A stretch of DNA of 64,000 nucleotides from Isoetes taiwanensis (taxonomy: Eukaryota > Streptophyta > Lycopodiopsida > Isoetales > Isoetaceae), in NCBI GenBank assembly GCA_021234155.1, contig JAJEKV010000079.1, forward strand, positions 3,012,261-3,076,260, read 5' to 3'. Shown here piece after piece: positions 24,440-35,880 of this stretch. Under the pieces are notes generated by a model that worked only from the letters and a program-made list of their open reading frames with translations, searched no databases and was not told the DNA's origin. The stretch's first letter is position 1; every line of letters starts with the position of its first letter. Position numbers and translations under genes: made by a program.

Positions 24440-26040
24440 CATGTCATTGCTAGTTACTTGCTAATATGTCATTGTTACTGGCTTGCAGATCATATTGCAT
24501 TGCGAAAGTGAGAGCGTGCACAAGCAAGGAAGGGCAATTCTTGCCATCACCGAAAATTCTTTTCCATCATGTATGTGTTCATCTAGTTTCTTTGTTTCAC
24601 AAACAGGTCTTTGGTGCATTATACGAACACGCAAGAAGCCCCTCCTCCAGTTTATCATATTCAACTGGCACAAATATATGGATTTTGAGGCCTATGTAAC
24701 TGGAATAATGAGAGCATTTATAGCAAAATTTGGAAGCTATATATTTGGAAGCTGTAATGTCGGTGCTTCATTAGAGGAAACTTGAGAATGGAGAGAAGAT
24801 ATCTTGGTTGCTGCAAAACATATCTTCAGGTGTAACTGCCATGTTCTGCAGTGATGTCATGCGATGCACTTATTTTATGATATCCATTGCTACTTAGTTC
24901 TGGCTGCCAAGTTCCTTAAATTTTGAGTAAGTTGACTACATGCATGCTTCATTTGCATATTCTTTATTGTTTACAAGTGTTGCTTATTCCATAAAGAAAG
25001 ATGTGCTATTCCATGAGTTACTCTATTCTGGTATGTTGATATTCAAGAAAGACTTCACAACAGTTGAGATAACATCAATTCATAATGGTGAATTTCGATG
25101 TGTAAAGTCAATAAATTATGCAATTTAAAATATATGGTTTGCAATAACACATCATTCATTTTGTACTTCTATTTTATTTTGATTTTTATTTTCTTGTTTA
25201 CCTCAGGGTTTATGTTTGTTTCTTTTGGGGTCCGAAGGGCCCAAAAATTTTTCTAATTTAACAACCAATATAACTACTATTAACATTAATTAACACAAAC
25301 CATTACATTAAACATGTTTAAAATTAAATTCCCCCTTAAACCCCCTTTTGTTTGGGTGCATATTCACACGGGGGGTGACGTAGGGCAGCGAGAGCCTTGT
25401 AATTATGTTTTGCACGTACAAAATCAACACCATACAGTATATTGCCTGAAATCTTATAGTATTTTACAAATCTTGTTATACAGTATAACAAATTCTATAC
25501 ATCTATACCCCACAAACGAGGAACTTTGTGTACGGTGTAGATTAAGGAATAAGGGGTGAATATGCCTATCCAACCCATGCAATTCAATCTTGAAGAATGT
25601 CAGTGAGGTGTGGCACGTATGTGTTTGTATATATGACATATTTCTATCAAGTTGAAAAGACTACTTGCAGTATGTGCTACTTTTGATTCATACACTAATA
25701 TTCAAATGGACAAGTTAAAGTATTTAACAATTTTCAACTTTTTGCTGATTATTTTAGATGAGTTTCTAAATAAGATGGTTTGTTTATTAGTTCATCGCAG
25801 ACATCCTTGCTTAACCTTTATTAAGAGATGCATTTATCTCCTCAATTCGTAGTTTGCCTTCCATGTTTCAAAGTGTGTGCATTTAGGTTCAACATTATGG
25901 TACATTTGCATTTAGTCCATTAGAGAATATTACCTAGTGTGGTTGTTTTCCCTCTTATCCCCACAAGGGCACGCTAACATTTTTCCCTTCTGGTCTGTCA
26001 GTTCTGCCATTAAGCATTAGAAGCTGGTATTTTCGTTGAA
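24440..26040. other. No supported gene
   Basis: AT-rich, with short frames only. Nothing with a domain signature was found on either strand. Confidence 0.35.
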
Positions 26041-26045
26041 TTTCA

Positions 26046-27190
26046 ATGACAATGTGCTCATTATGGTTGGTCTTTGATTTCACAGCCAAAGAAGATTTTG
26101 CCACAGCTATTACATGCATGTGGTTGCACCGATTTCTCAGGGGCCACCAGTCACATTTGTTTCGGGCCTTGGTTGAGCCGGTCCTGTTGTATGGGGCAGA
26201 AGTGTGGGGTCCGGTCATCTCCCTCAACACATGGAATGACCTCGAGCAGGTGCAGAAGGCCTTCTTGGCACGGGCCCTGGGGGTGAAGTCCACAGTTCCG
26301 TACCAGATCCTACTCCAGGAGACAGGCTTTCTACCCCTTCAACGGGCTGCATTGGAACGCCATATCGTTTACTTCCAAAAGGTGGTCGCTATGGCTGATA
26401 TACGCTTGCCCCATCTTGCTTTTGACCACGCGTGATGGGTCCCCAGCGCCTGAAATCCTGGCTGGAAAGACAAGCAAGCTCGGTGGTTCTCCGCGGGCGT
26501 CGGGAAAACGAGTCGTCGTGTCGGGACAAAGAAAGATCGCGAGGCACTTAAAGCGTACCTAGATGCTACTTTCCTTCCCAAAGCTTCGATGGATCTGCGA
26601 GAGGCTCGGCGCGACGTTAAGCCGCACACTATCGGCAGACAAGTCAATCCTAGGCTCACAAGAGGCCCACACCGATACTTGTACACCCGGTGCCCATGAA
26701 GAAGCCTTGGACTTATAGCTTCCATTCACGGGTGCACATCGCCCGCATTGAAACAGGCGTTGGGCTCGGGAGGCACGAGAGCAAAGGCTTTGCGGTGTTG
26801 CCACCGAATGCCGATTGAGGATGAATGTCATACCCTCTAGATCTGCCCGGCATTTGCCCATATCCCAGAGAGGTATGTTCGACTACTAGTGCACGGCCAC
26901 CGTTGCATCGGTTATTGACTACGGCGTCAGTGGGTTTGTTGGGGTCATACCTCCAGGAGGTTATGGATGCACGGACGCGTTTGTGTCCTACGGGACGGTC
27001 TTGAACTGTCCTATGCAATTGTACAGTGTGCCAGCATGCTTATTACTGCTAAGGTTTTTTCCCTCGAAAACCCTTCAGGGCGGGGGTTTTTTAATCCTGT
27101 CAGTAATATGCTTGCTGCTCTCTTTTTGTTTGGGTCCCATAGGCCAATTGGTCTCCGTGGACGCTAAAAACCTATTCTATTCTATTCCTT
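26046..27190 (+). mobile_element. LINE 3' end, plus strand, 5' truncated
   Basis: The 26120-26432 frame encodes 'LFRALVEPVLLYGAEVW', 'TWNDLEQVQKAFLARALG' and 'VPYQILLQETGFLPLQRAAL', the region after the RT thumb in plant LINEs. Past a stop the C-terminal segment continues to about 26760 (TKKDREALKAYLDA, RRDVKPHTIGRQ). A 3' UTR ends in TTCTATTCTATTCC at 27173-27189, the same tail type as the minus-strand copy at 521. It belongs to the same LINE family as the fragments at 1-2035 and differs from the (AAAT)n-tailed LINE at 9.6-18 kb. Confidence 0.85.
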
Positions 27191-27194
27191 GACT

Positions 27195-27310
27195 TAATTC
27201 CCAAAAAGCCCTTCGTATTTTTAAAATTCCCAAAATGCCCTTCGTATTTTTAAAATTCCCAAAATGCCCTTAAATTTTAAATATTTTCCCAAATAGCCCC
27301 GTATATTTTA
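27195..27310. repeat. Short tandem repeat of 'attcccaaaatgccctt' type
   Basis: Three imperfect units of about 33 bp (CCCAAAATGCCCTTCGTATT and variants) follow the LINE tail directly. Similar words recur near 34175-34245. Confidence 0.7.
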
Positions 27311-27567
27311 TAGTTCTGAAATTCGTGTGTTCTTTATTTCACAGGTTGCTAAACTCTTTAGCTACATTTTGGAAGATAAAGGTAGTTCGTTGGCTACAGA
27401 GGATTTCGTTTCTAAATGTTGGGGGTTATGGTTTTGAATTGACTGTCAAAATATGACTTTGAACTATGATTTAAGCCACTTCACCCTCCGGCCATGGAGG
27501 GCAACCCTCCGTGCGCAGCACCTTGTTTTTTTGGAAAAATATGTTATTTTTTCCTCTCTGAAACACA

Positions 27568-27753
27568 GAATATGCGAAAAAGTAGACGTGTCATTACCTA
27601 GATAGAAAAGCATTTTGCCAATAGCAATTATATGAGTTAGATACTATAATAATAAAGAACGAATATGCGAAAAAGTAGACGTGTCATTACCTAGATAGAA
27701 AAGCATCTTGCCAATAGCAATTATATGAGTTAGATAGTATAATAATAAAGAAC
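27568..27753. repeat. Tandem duplication, 93-bp unit, two copies
   Basis: The unit starting GAATATGCGAAAAAGTAGAC occurs at 27568-27660 and 27661-27753, nearly identical. A second, weaker duplication follows at about 27785-27910 (AAATGATTACTAA...GGCC). Confidence 0.9.
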
Positions 27754-27914
27754 AAATGTTTCTTCATCTTGGAACACTTGAACTAGGAAATGATTACTAA
27801 ACGCTACCCTGGCCCTTCAAAGGTGCCCTTGTTGGAGGCCAAAGGGGTAGTAACTAGAAAATGATTACTTAACACTAGCTTGGCCATTCAAAGATGCCCT
27901 CGCCAAAGGCCAAC

Positions 27915-28580
27915 CCTCCCTAAGCACTTCTATTTTCTCAATTCTATTGTATGCAAATATATGAAACATCAATCCAAAGTTTGTCATATTTTGTATGTAA
28001 AAAAAGCTTTCTTCTATGTCCTTGAAATGGATACTTTTTCTTCTTTTATCGTGTTTATTCCTATATATTTCTAGGCCTTTAGATGAAGTAAAGGTGCCCT
28101 CCCGAAAGGCCAAGGTGCAACCTCCATAAGCGCTTCTATTTTTTTCCATTGGATACAAATGCATAAAATATAAAATCCAAAGTTTATCATGATTTATTTG
28201 TAAATAAACCTTTATTCTATGTCGATGAAACGGATATTTTTGCTATCTTTATTACGTTTAATCCTATTTCTATTTGTGCACCTTTAGATGCAAAAAGATT
28301 CTATGGACTGTTCTTCATCCGAGGCAAATGTTTCCTTTTTTTTTACTAAAAGCACATGCTCAAAGCATATCTCATGTTTCCAAATCCCCTACTTTGGGCC
28401 CATTTAATGTTTCCAAATCCCTTATTTTGCGCCACTTTTTCCTTGCGTTACTTTTTGGAACAAAAATATGAAATGAATCTTTTGAATACTGTTTTTCGAG
28501 GAGCCCTACATTTTCTTATTCAATGCATTTTTTAAATGCAACTTAGACTGTTCCATTAACAAGAAAGTCAGCTTTAATAA
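27915..28580. other. No supported gene
   Basis: AT-rich. A loose repeat around 'gaaatggatactttttcttcttttat' and 'gaaacggatatttttgctatcttta' recurs at 28025 and 28225. Confidence 0.4.
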
Positions 28581-28584
28581 CTAC

Positions 28585-29133
28585 ATTGTTGTTGGCTATA
28601 CCCCTCACAATATGCCTCGAAAATTGGCCTCTTCCACATACAACAGAGGATTGGAGGTTCTGAATCATATTATTCTATGAGACAGATTCAATTTCTAGAC
28701 ACTCATATCCGTACCATTGAGCCTTGCTTTTGCGACAATGTCCTTAAAGTTGCATCCCAACACATTAGGAATACTCTATAGTTTCCAGGAAACATATTGT
28801 TTGTTATGATCACAGAGTTGATCTTAGATCCATTATAGGATGCACATAGGACTATGTTGCCATGTCCAAGAAAGGAACTGCCAACAATTTCAAGCTGCAC
28901 ATGGTCATTTGCAACTATGAAGTTCCAATCTAAATGATTCGGGTCTCACTAGCTTGCGCATGGACCCCTATTCCACCATATCTAGTGGCTTTGTTATACA
29001 TGTAATTTCCTTGCAACATATTTGCCTAGCATTATCACTCCCTACAAGGTTTAACTCATTTTCTTGTGAATGGTATGATTTCCCCAATTTATATATTGAC
29101 CTACAAAGCAATTGAAGTATAAATCTCAAGGTC
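28585..29133 (-). pseudogene. QRT3-like polygalacturonase fragment, copy 1
   Basis: Minus-strand coding remnants match the longer copy at 34496-35101 almost base for base, but lack one stretch of about 53 bp and one of 10 bp. Preserved protein words are 'VQLEIVGSSFLGHGNIV', 'YNGSKINSVIITNNMF' and 'YVEEANF'. These are typical of the parallel beta-helix of QUARTET3-type pectin-degrading glycosidases that act in the cell wall. No start, signal peptide or complete frame is left. Confidence 0.7.
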
Positions 29134-30458
29134 CCAGCAAAAAAAGATAAAAAAAAAAAGGATTTACATCAACAACGATCCCAGGCTAGAAAAGCCTGAG
29201 CCACACGAGAGAAAAATGGCAAGCCTTCCTTATTTCAAAGCATCCAGTTGAAGGACGAAACCAGCCGCGAATGGCTTTGCTGCATATGCCTGATTGAGAA
29301 CTTTGTCCAATTATAACCATAATTGCATTTTCACCTTATGAAAGATTTCCTTAATCCCTGATTCCATCTGACAATCAAACATTCTTGCAGCCTACAGCTT
29401 CAGCCGAAATAACCAAGGCTAATTCTAGCCACTCAAACCAAGCAGCCAATTCCGATCCCACCTGCTATCTGCATTTTTTCCAATGATTATCTCAAATCTG
29501 CTAGTTTTCCTGCCCTGCCTAGTTGGCTCTTGATCTTCGCTCTTCTGTCCATCCCCTTGCCCTCTTTGTTCTAGAATTGCTCCAAAAAAAAAAACTCTGC
29601 TCCAAAATAGCATGGGACTATCTGCACAAAACCTTGCTTATATCAAAATATCAAAATATTAGGTTCAAAATATCAAATACATCTTCCCGGTTCCTTCTGT
29701 GAATACAATGCATGAAATTTCGATGCAACTCCTTTAAACAAATTTGGGAAACAATACAAACGCCAGAGAAGAACATGGCCTTCAAAGCCTTTAGACTAGA
29801 TACGAAAAAAGAATTTACAGCAAACTTTTGTATAGCCGTAGATAAGTATGGAGTTGAAACATGTGCTTGAAGACCGGTATTTGAAAGATCCACCAATAAA
29901 CCTTGCAATCAATGCCAAAAAAAACCAACTAAGAAAGCAAACAAGGAGGAATCTAACTGACAAATGGGACGATGAGCTTTGCACTGGCCAGAAGGAAATA
30001 GGGCTGCAAGATTAGGGTAGCATGTCAGGAGGAAAAGCACAGGAGGCGGAAACTCCAAACGTGGCTTGAACAAGAAAACAAAGGGAGGAAATGAAGCAGG
30101 CGATCAAAACCAAATCCTGGAGATGAAGATGCGCTGATGAAGAAAAAAGAAAGACTAGAGCGGTATATGAGAACAAGAAAACCTAATCATCAGCTAATCA
30201 TCAGGTAACCTAACTGACTAACCTAACTGACTAAATGGCAGTGGTTTTTGACAATTACATAAGTGAAGGGAAATTTATTTGAACTGATGAGCAACACTAA
30301 ATTAAATAATTTTAAGTGTTTGCCTGCCAGCACGCATGCATAACTCCAAGACGATTTGTATAGATTCTTAGGCTCTATACTAAAGAATTTTAATGCGGGA
30401 ATTGCAAGAGAGTTGTTTACTACAAACAGAGATTTTACGGGTGTTGAGATTCACTTTA
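29134..30458. other. No supported gene
   Basis: Contains an A-rich run at about 29142-29160 right after the QRT3 fragment; otherwise only chance frames. Confidence 0.4.
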
Positions 30459-31868
30459 TTAGTTTATGTTTCTTCCATCGCTTTTGCTTGAGAGCAAATA
30501 CTTAGCCAAGGATCAAATCAGTCAAATGTAATAGTATATTTTCCCAAGGGTCATAACAATAAGACTGCAAATATAATGCCAATGGTACTAAAATTGAGTT
30601 GTGTCCACCAAAACAAGGTGTTTAGAATAGAAATAACTTCTTCACAAGTTATAGATAGAGAGAGTAAGATCTTTCCAAACCACACTTAATTCATCTAAAA
30701 CGTAGTTAGAATCTTCAAGTTTGAGTGTTTCGGCGCAAAAGGAACAATTTTAGGGCAACGTCAAAAGACCGCTACTTTTGCCTTAGTGGCATAGCAAATC
30801 AGCCATGGTAATAGCAAATCAGCAACGGGCATTTAGGATTTCTATCTAATTGACCTCTCCAAAGACTCGATCAGGAGCAAAAACTAGCCATTCCACCATC
30901 TGCTATACAAATCTTTCACGCCTCAATAAGTGCAAGATAAAATGAAAACTGCATGTTTGTGAAAATCTTCCTTTCTGTTATGGAGATTCAGCAATTTAAT
31001 TTTTCTTTTCAAGCTGAATTAAAGTGGTTAAACAGCCTGTAAGTAGCAAGCAGGAAAGAAGCATGATTTTCTAACTGATCACTGTCTTATTTGGCCTGCA
31101 CATTGATTTTAAATTTTGATCTTAGCTACCTGCATGGCGGGTTCTTTTTTTTTGTTTCTGAATTGGGTCTGGTATTTTGCTCAGCAGGCCCAAAACCCAC
31201 TTGTAGAGTAGAAATAAGTAAAGGCAAACTCGAATTGGACAAAGTGGGTTAGTTTGAAAAACCGAGAAACAAACCGTAGAGAGCTCATGTTACAAAGAGG
31301 AATAAAGCAAAGGGATTGATCTACCAGGAAAGAAATATAATTGTATTTTGTTTTTAAGATTGAATATGAAGATGAACCCGAGAACCATCATCATATTTCT
31401 TGATACTTGGGCTTCCTCTCTCAACCTTATCGTAAAAAATTTTGCCCCTGAATGTGAAATGCTGCAAGAAATATTTTTGGAAATACGGAGGACTTGGGCA
31501 CATCTTGTAGTAGCCGGCAGCCGCCAATCCACCTCTGCATTAAAAACACACCACCTTCTCCTTCACAACTGCGCATTTTGGTACAATATATTGTGAAGAT
31601 CTGCAAGTTTTCTTCTGTGCAAAAATGGTGGGTATTGTTGGCAAGTTCCTCAAGAACAGCACCGGCAAGGATGAGAAGTTTTTCTAAGCTCAAAAATGGG
31701 CCAAAAGCTCAGAACTCATTTTCTTTCTTATAGTTCTAAATTTTGCTCTTCAACTGATTCTAGGTTAAGGCAGCGTTGGCCAGACCCAGCTGTCTCAAAT
31801 CCTTTTGGGAAGCTCTTACGTGGCATGAAAGGATGGTTATTGATCATATTTTATTGTTTTTTTAACTA
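30459..31868. repeat. 1.4-kb dispersed duplication, copy A
   Basis: Nearly identical to 40666-41198 plus 42886-43533 (copy B). It starts TTAGTTTATGTTTCTTCCAT and ends near TTTTTTTAACTA. Copy A holds about 220 bp (31517-31745) absent from copy B. Within it short plus frames look partly coding ('TIIIFLDTWASSLNLIVK'; 'MVGIVGKFLKNSTGKDEKF' at 31625; 'RQRWPDPAVSNPFGKLLRG' near 31767), suggesting a captured or decayed host gene. No terminal inverted repeats were found, so the mechanism of duplication is open. Confidence 0.8.
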
Positions 31869-32270
31869 AACATCCTATTTTTTTTCTCATCATTGAAAAT
31901 ATGGATAACTAGAGTTTTAGAAGAGGTAGGCTAATTTGTGAGTTACCGTAAGTAAAAGGACGAAATGCAGAAATCAATCATATGCTAAGAATCAAGGAAG
32001 TTGGTGAAGAAGCACCCTCAAAATCAACCGTGAGAAAAATCAACACGTCTTGCTATAAGCAAAAAACCACCTATGTCACTTGGCTTGTTGTAATAGGAAT
32101 AAAACATCTCTTGCCCCAACTGGGTCTAGTGCTCCAATGGAAGACTAAAAAGCGACCCTTGAGACTTTGGGACCCAAGTTTGACACCTTGGTTGGTTTCT
32201 CCTCTATATAAATGAAGGAAACCTATGCGTTCCTCTTAAGCCTCAACAATGGGTCCTTATCCCACTTTTT
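31869..32270. other. Spacer with a TATA-like box
   Basis: TATATAAAT lies at 32205-32213, about 35 bp before the ATG at 32249 that opens one frame through the polypyrimidine tract. This is suggestive of a promoter, but the downstream sequence is low complexity. Confidence 0.25.
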
Positions 32271-32276
32271 TTCTTG

Positions 32277-32774
32277 TTCCTCATTCATCCCATTCCCCCC
32301 ACCCTCACCACCTCCACCATCTCCACCACCCCACCTCCCTCCATCTCCACCACCCTCCTCACCCTCCCACCACCACCACCTCCCCCCACCACCTCCTCCA
32401 CCATCTCCCACCACCACCCCTCACCCTCCACCACCATCTCCACCCCACCCCCACCTCCATCTCCTCCACATCTCCCCCCTCCACCACCACCACCCTCTCC
32501 ACCACCACCATCTCCTCCACCTCCACCATCTCCACCACCTCCACCTCCTCCACCATCACCCTCACCACCTCCATCTCCACCCCCCACCACCTCCCCACCA
32601 TCCCCACCACCTCCACCACCCCTCCCCACCACCACTCTCCACCTCCTCCATCACCACCACCTCCCTCTCCACCCCCACCCCCTTCTCCCCCCCCCCCCCC
32701 CACCACCTCCCCCCATCTCCTCCACCTCCTTCTCCACCCCCACCCATCCCTCCACCCCTCCTCCTCCCACCCTC
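32277..32774 (+). repeat. G-free (CCACCT/CCTCCA)n polypyrimidine-rich tract
   Basis: 498 bases contain no G on the plus strand; the composition continues with one G to about 32865. The units are variations of CCACCTCCA, CCATCT and ACC. All three plus frames are open through it, giving Pro/His/Ser/Leu-only peptides, which follows from the base composition and is weak evidence for a gene. A C-run of 14 sits at 32687-32701. A proline-rich cell-wall protein is an alternative reading (frames starting 32212, 32249 and 32274), but the frames end in ordinary sequence with no family signature. Confidence 0.85.
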
Positions 32775-33114
32775 GCCCTCCCCATCTCCCCCCCACCTCC
32801 ACCCCCCACCCCCTCCACCCCCCCTCTCCCACCCCCTCCACCCCCACCCCTCCACCATCTCCTCGAAGGGGACCCCCACCTCCCCCTCCACCTTCTTGTC
32901 TTACAGATGCAACTACTCTTATTGCGGTATGCCAACAAAATTCACAGCTATGGTGTAGCCGAAGCAATGCCAGAAATCCAAACTTTGGAAAGACTTGCAA
33001 CTGCAAACGCGATACGAATAGAATCGTGCAATTTGTTGTTCAAGAACTTCGAACTAGGTGTGGACAATGTAATTAGAGGTTCTATAAATATTGTTATTTA
33101 CTCTAGAGTTTGAG

Positions 33115-34290
33115 TAATAACATATTTATATTTTTTTGGATTTTAAAATATAAAGCAAATATTAATACAATTATCATAATTTATATAAGACAAAAGTGTG
33201 ATGCCATGATGTGGTATTGGATGTGATGATGTGGTGGTTCACTAAGAGCTTATGTAGTTTTTATGGGGTCTTGTGCTTGATTTGTCTCTAATTTTTTTGA
33301 ATAGATAAAATTATTAAGTGTGCATTTGTGTTTCTGATAGATGTGAATGGAACTATATATAATATGTATATTTTATGAGCTATGAGAAAGAACTAAAATG
33401 TGGGAAGTTCAAATCAGCGTGCTTATATAAGTTGGATTGCATTGCTTTATGAAATGATGTGATTAGGAACCTGCAGACAAATGTGATATTTCAATTATTG
33501 TGTACAAAATACATTTTGGTGTTTTATTAGCACTACCTCATAGTGCCTACTCCATATATTCAGATTTATAATGCAGATTTACACTAGATCTAGTCGAAAA
33601 TTAGAACTCTAGAAATATGCCAACAATATGTAAGAGAATTAAGGGACCTTATTTTGCAAGTAATGGCCTCTGAAAAAAGTAAGAGCATATTGCAGTTTGG
33701 TGCTAGCAAACTCGCGGCTTAATCTTTTAGTTCTTGACGATGTACCTTCCACTTCGATTTTTGGTTTGCAAGAATTTCCTCCTCTTCCTAGGTTGTCAAT
33801 CAATGTCTACTTCTCCCAACCCCCTCTTGCTTCTTGGTTCTAGGGATAGGTTACATACGTACTTGTCAAAACTTTTGTACATATTTTTCCTGGAAAATAA
33901 GTACTTTAGAAGTATATAATATATTTTTGGTAGTTTTTAACCTTAACCAGAAAAAAAAAATCATGGTGCATCTGTGATGCTCAAAGGGTGTGGTCGCGTG
34001 ATGTTCAACTTGCAATCGTGTTATTTGCAAGACGCGGACACGTCCAAATTCACCTTTGCAGCTGCATCATTCAATATATGCGGCAGGATAGGCTTTTGCG
34101 GCCGCAATGACGATGTGTGGCTGCAAATGCCAATAATACATATAGGATTTGTGTCAAATTTAGAAAAAATTACCTAAATGCCCCTAATAGTTTGCAAATT
34201 TTACCAAAATAGCCATTGTGCTTCAATTATTTCCCTAAATGCCCCAGGTCACAAAATACTATTGTACTATAACGTAAGTTTTTTTACGAA
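33115..34290. other. No supported gene
   Basis: AT-rich with short frames only. Near 34165-34250 there are 'aaatgcccc' words like those at 27195-27310. Confidence 0.4.
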
Positions 34291-34291
34291 A

Positions 34292-35150
34292 TTACCAAAG
34301 CAAAAGGCATAGGTTCCTGTAAGGGTTTTTGGAGGGAGGTAGAAGGAGCAAGCAATTTTGGTGGCCAAACTTTAGAGTATCATTTGGGCAACCAGAGGTC
34401 CTTTTGAGTTTGATTCTTGGAGCTAGAAGCATCTCTTGAGGTGCAAGAAATTGCAAGTGGTTCGGAGGCTGATGCATGAAGAATTTCTCAGGTGGATTGT
34501 TGTTGGCTATACCCCTCACAATATGCCTCAAAAATTGGCCTCTTCCACATACAACAGAGGATTGGAGGTTCTGAATCATATTATTCTATGAGACAGATTC
34601 AATTTCTAGACACCCATATCCGTACCATTGAGCCTTGCTTTTGCGACAATGTCCTTAAAGTTGCATCCCAACACATTAGGAATACTCCATAGTTTCCAGG
34701 AAACATATTGTTTGTTATGATCACATAGTTGATCTTAGATCCATTATAGGATGTATATAGGACTATGTTGCCATATCCAAGAAAGGAACTGCCAACAATT
34801 TCAAGCTGCACATGCTCATTTGCAACTATGAAGTTCCGGTCTAAATGACAACCAATTATTCGGGTCTCACTAGCTTGCGCATGGACCCCTATTCCACCAT
34901 ATCTAGTGGCTTTGTTATACATGTAATTTCCTTGCAACATATTTGCCTAGCCCTTTATCAAGATTCCCAGTGATGGAAATAATGTTGTTTGATATACCAT
35001 TATCACTCCCTACAAGGTTTAACTCATTTTCTTGTGAATGGTATGATTTCCCCAATTTATATATTGACCTACAAAGCAATTGAAGTATAAATCTCAAGGT
35101 CTGCTTCTGTTGATATGCCATTGATTTCAAAATGAGAAATATAAGTTGTC
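34292..35150 (-). pseudogene. QRT3-like polygalacturonase fragment, copy 2 (longer)
   Basis: In minus-strand order: 'SIYKLGKSYHSQENELNLVG' with 'GISNNIISITGNLD' (35130-34960), then 'MLQGNYMYNKATRYGGIGVH', 'ETRIIGCHLDRNFIVANE', 'EIVGSSFLGYGNIVLYTS' and 'YVIITNNMFPGNYGVF' (34940-34690), then a likely C-terminal part to 34292 ('CGRGQFLRHIVRGIANNN', 'GCPNDTLKFGHQNC'). The 'GNYxYNKATxxGGIG...TRI.GC.LD' core is typical of QRT3-like beta-helix polygalacturonases that loosen pectin. A TAG stop and frameshift just before MLQGN and another near 34600 break the gene. Confidence 0.75.
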
Positions 35151-35169
35151 TGCCGTAGTTCTTATTGCA

Positions 35170-35230
35170 TGAGATACCAACAGACCTCCAGTCCTGAAGC
35201 TTAACAACAGACCTCCAGTCCCGAAGCTTG
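35170..35230. repeat. Short tandem duplication, 27-bp unit
   Basis: ACAGACCTCCAGTCC(T/C)GAAG occurs twice in tandem, ending near 35229. Confidence 0.85.
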
Positions 35231-35726
35231 CATCTAGGATTAAATCCAATGGAAGGCTTCTTGCCTTATCCTCAAACTTATATTGCTTGTAAGACGTTTC
35301 AAACCCAATTGATTTGTTTTCTTATCCATGATTCTTAAGTGGTTCACTATTGATACGCCCCATGGCATGGGAGCTAAGCTGCACTGCAATGCAAACCATG
35401 CACAAAACAAGGTGCAGTGTTGAGCAAACTTTTTAGGTCCCATCGAAAAATTTCCTATGATTATTTTGACCTGTCGGATATCTTATGTTTAGAGTGTTCC
35501 ATGGACTTTCCCAACACTTACAAGGTGTGTGTACACATATTCCGGCATATTCCCATCTGGTTGGCCTTTGAGATTAAAGAAGCCTTTCACCACATGCAGA
35601 TGCCATTTTGAATCTTTGAAGCACGAGCTCTTGCAGGGGCATGGATGGCATGCTCCTTGGCTCTTTCATTTGTCTTCTATCCCGCGCTAATTTTTGCCCC
35701 AAAGCTGGCTATGGCAGAACGAAGCT

Positions 35727-35880
35727 TGCTATGGAGGCGCATCGCCATAGCGACCCTTATGCTCATCTTCATTCTGGTACGTTGTAAATCTCCAGCATTT
35801 TGGTTCATTCTTGGCTATGGCAGCAGGATGCATGCTATGGAGCATCGCCATAGCGACCCTTATGCTCATCTTCATTATGA
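35727..35880. repeat. Duplicated N-terminal membrane-anchor segment of the P450
   Basis: 'CATCGCCATAGCGACCCTTA' and flanks occur at 35738-35776 and again at 35842-35877, about 104 bp apart. Both encode 'IAIATLMLIFI', the hydrophobic anchor. This is a local duplication within the 5' end of the gene. Confidence 0.85.

Noticed and set aside
32212-33113. Long proline/histidine-rich plus-strand ORFs and glycine-rich minus-strand ORFs
   Set aside because: All frames are open because the tract lacks G and is nearly free of stop-forming words. The low-complexity composition explains them.
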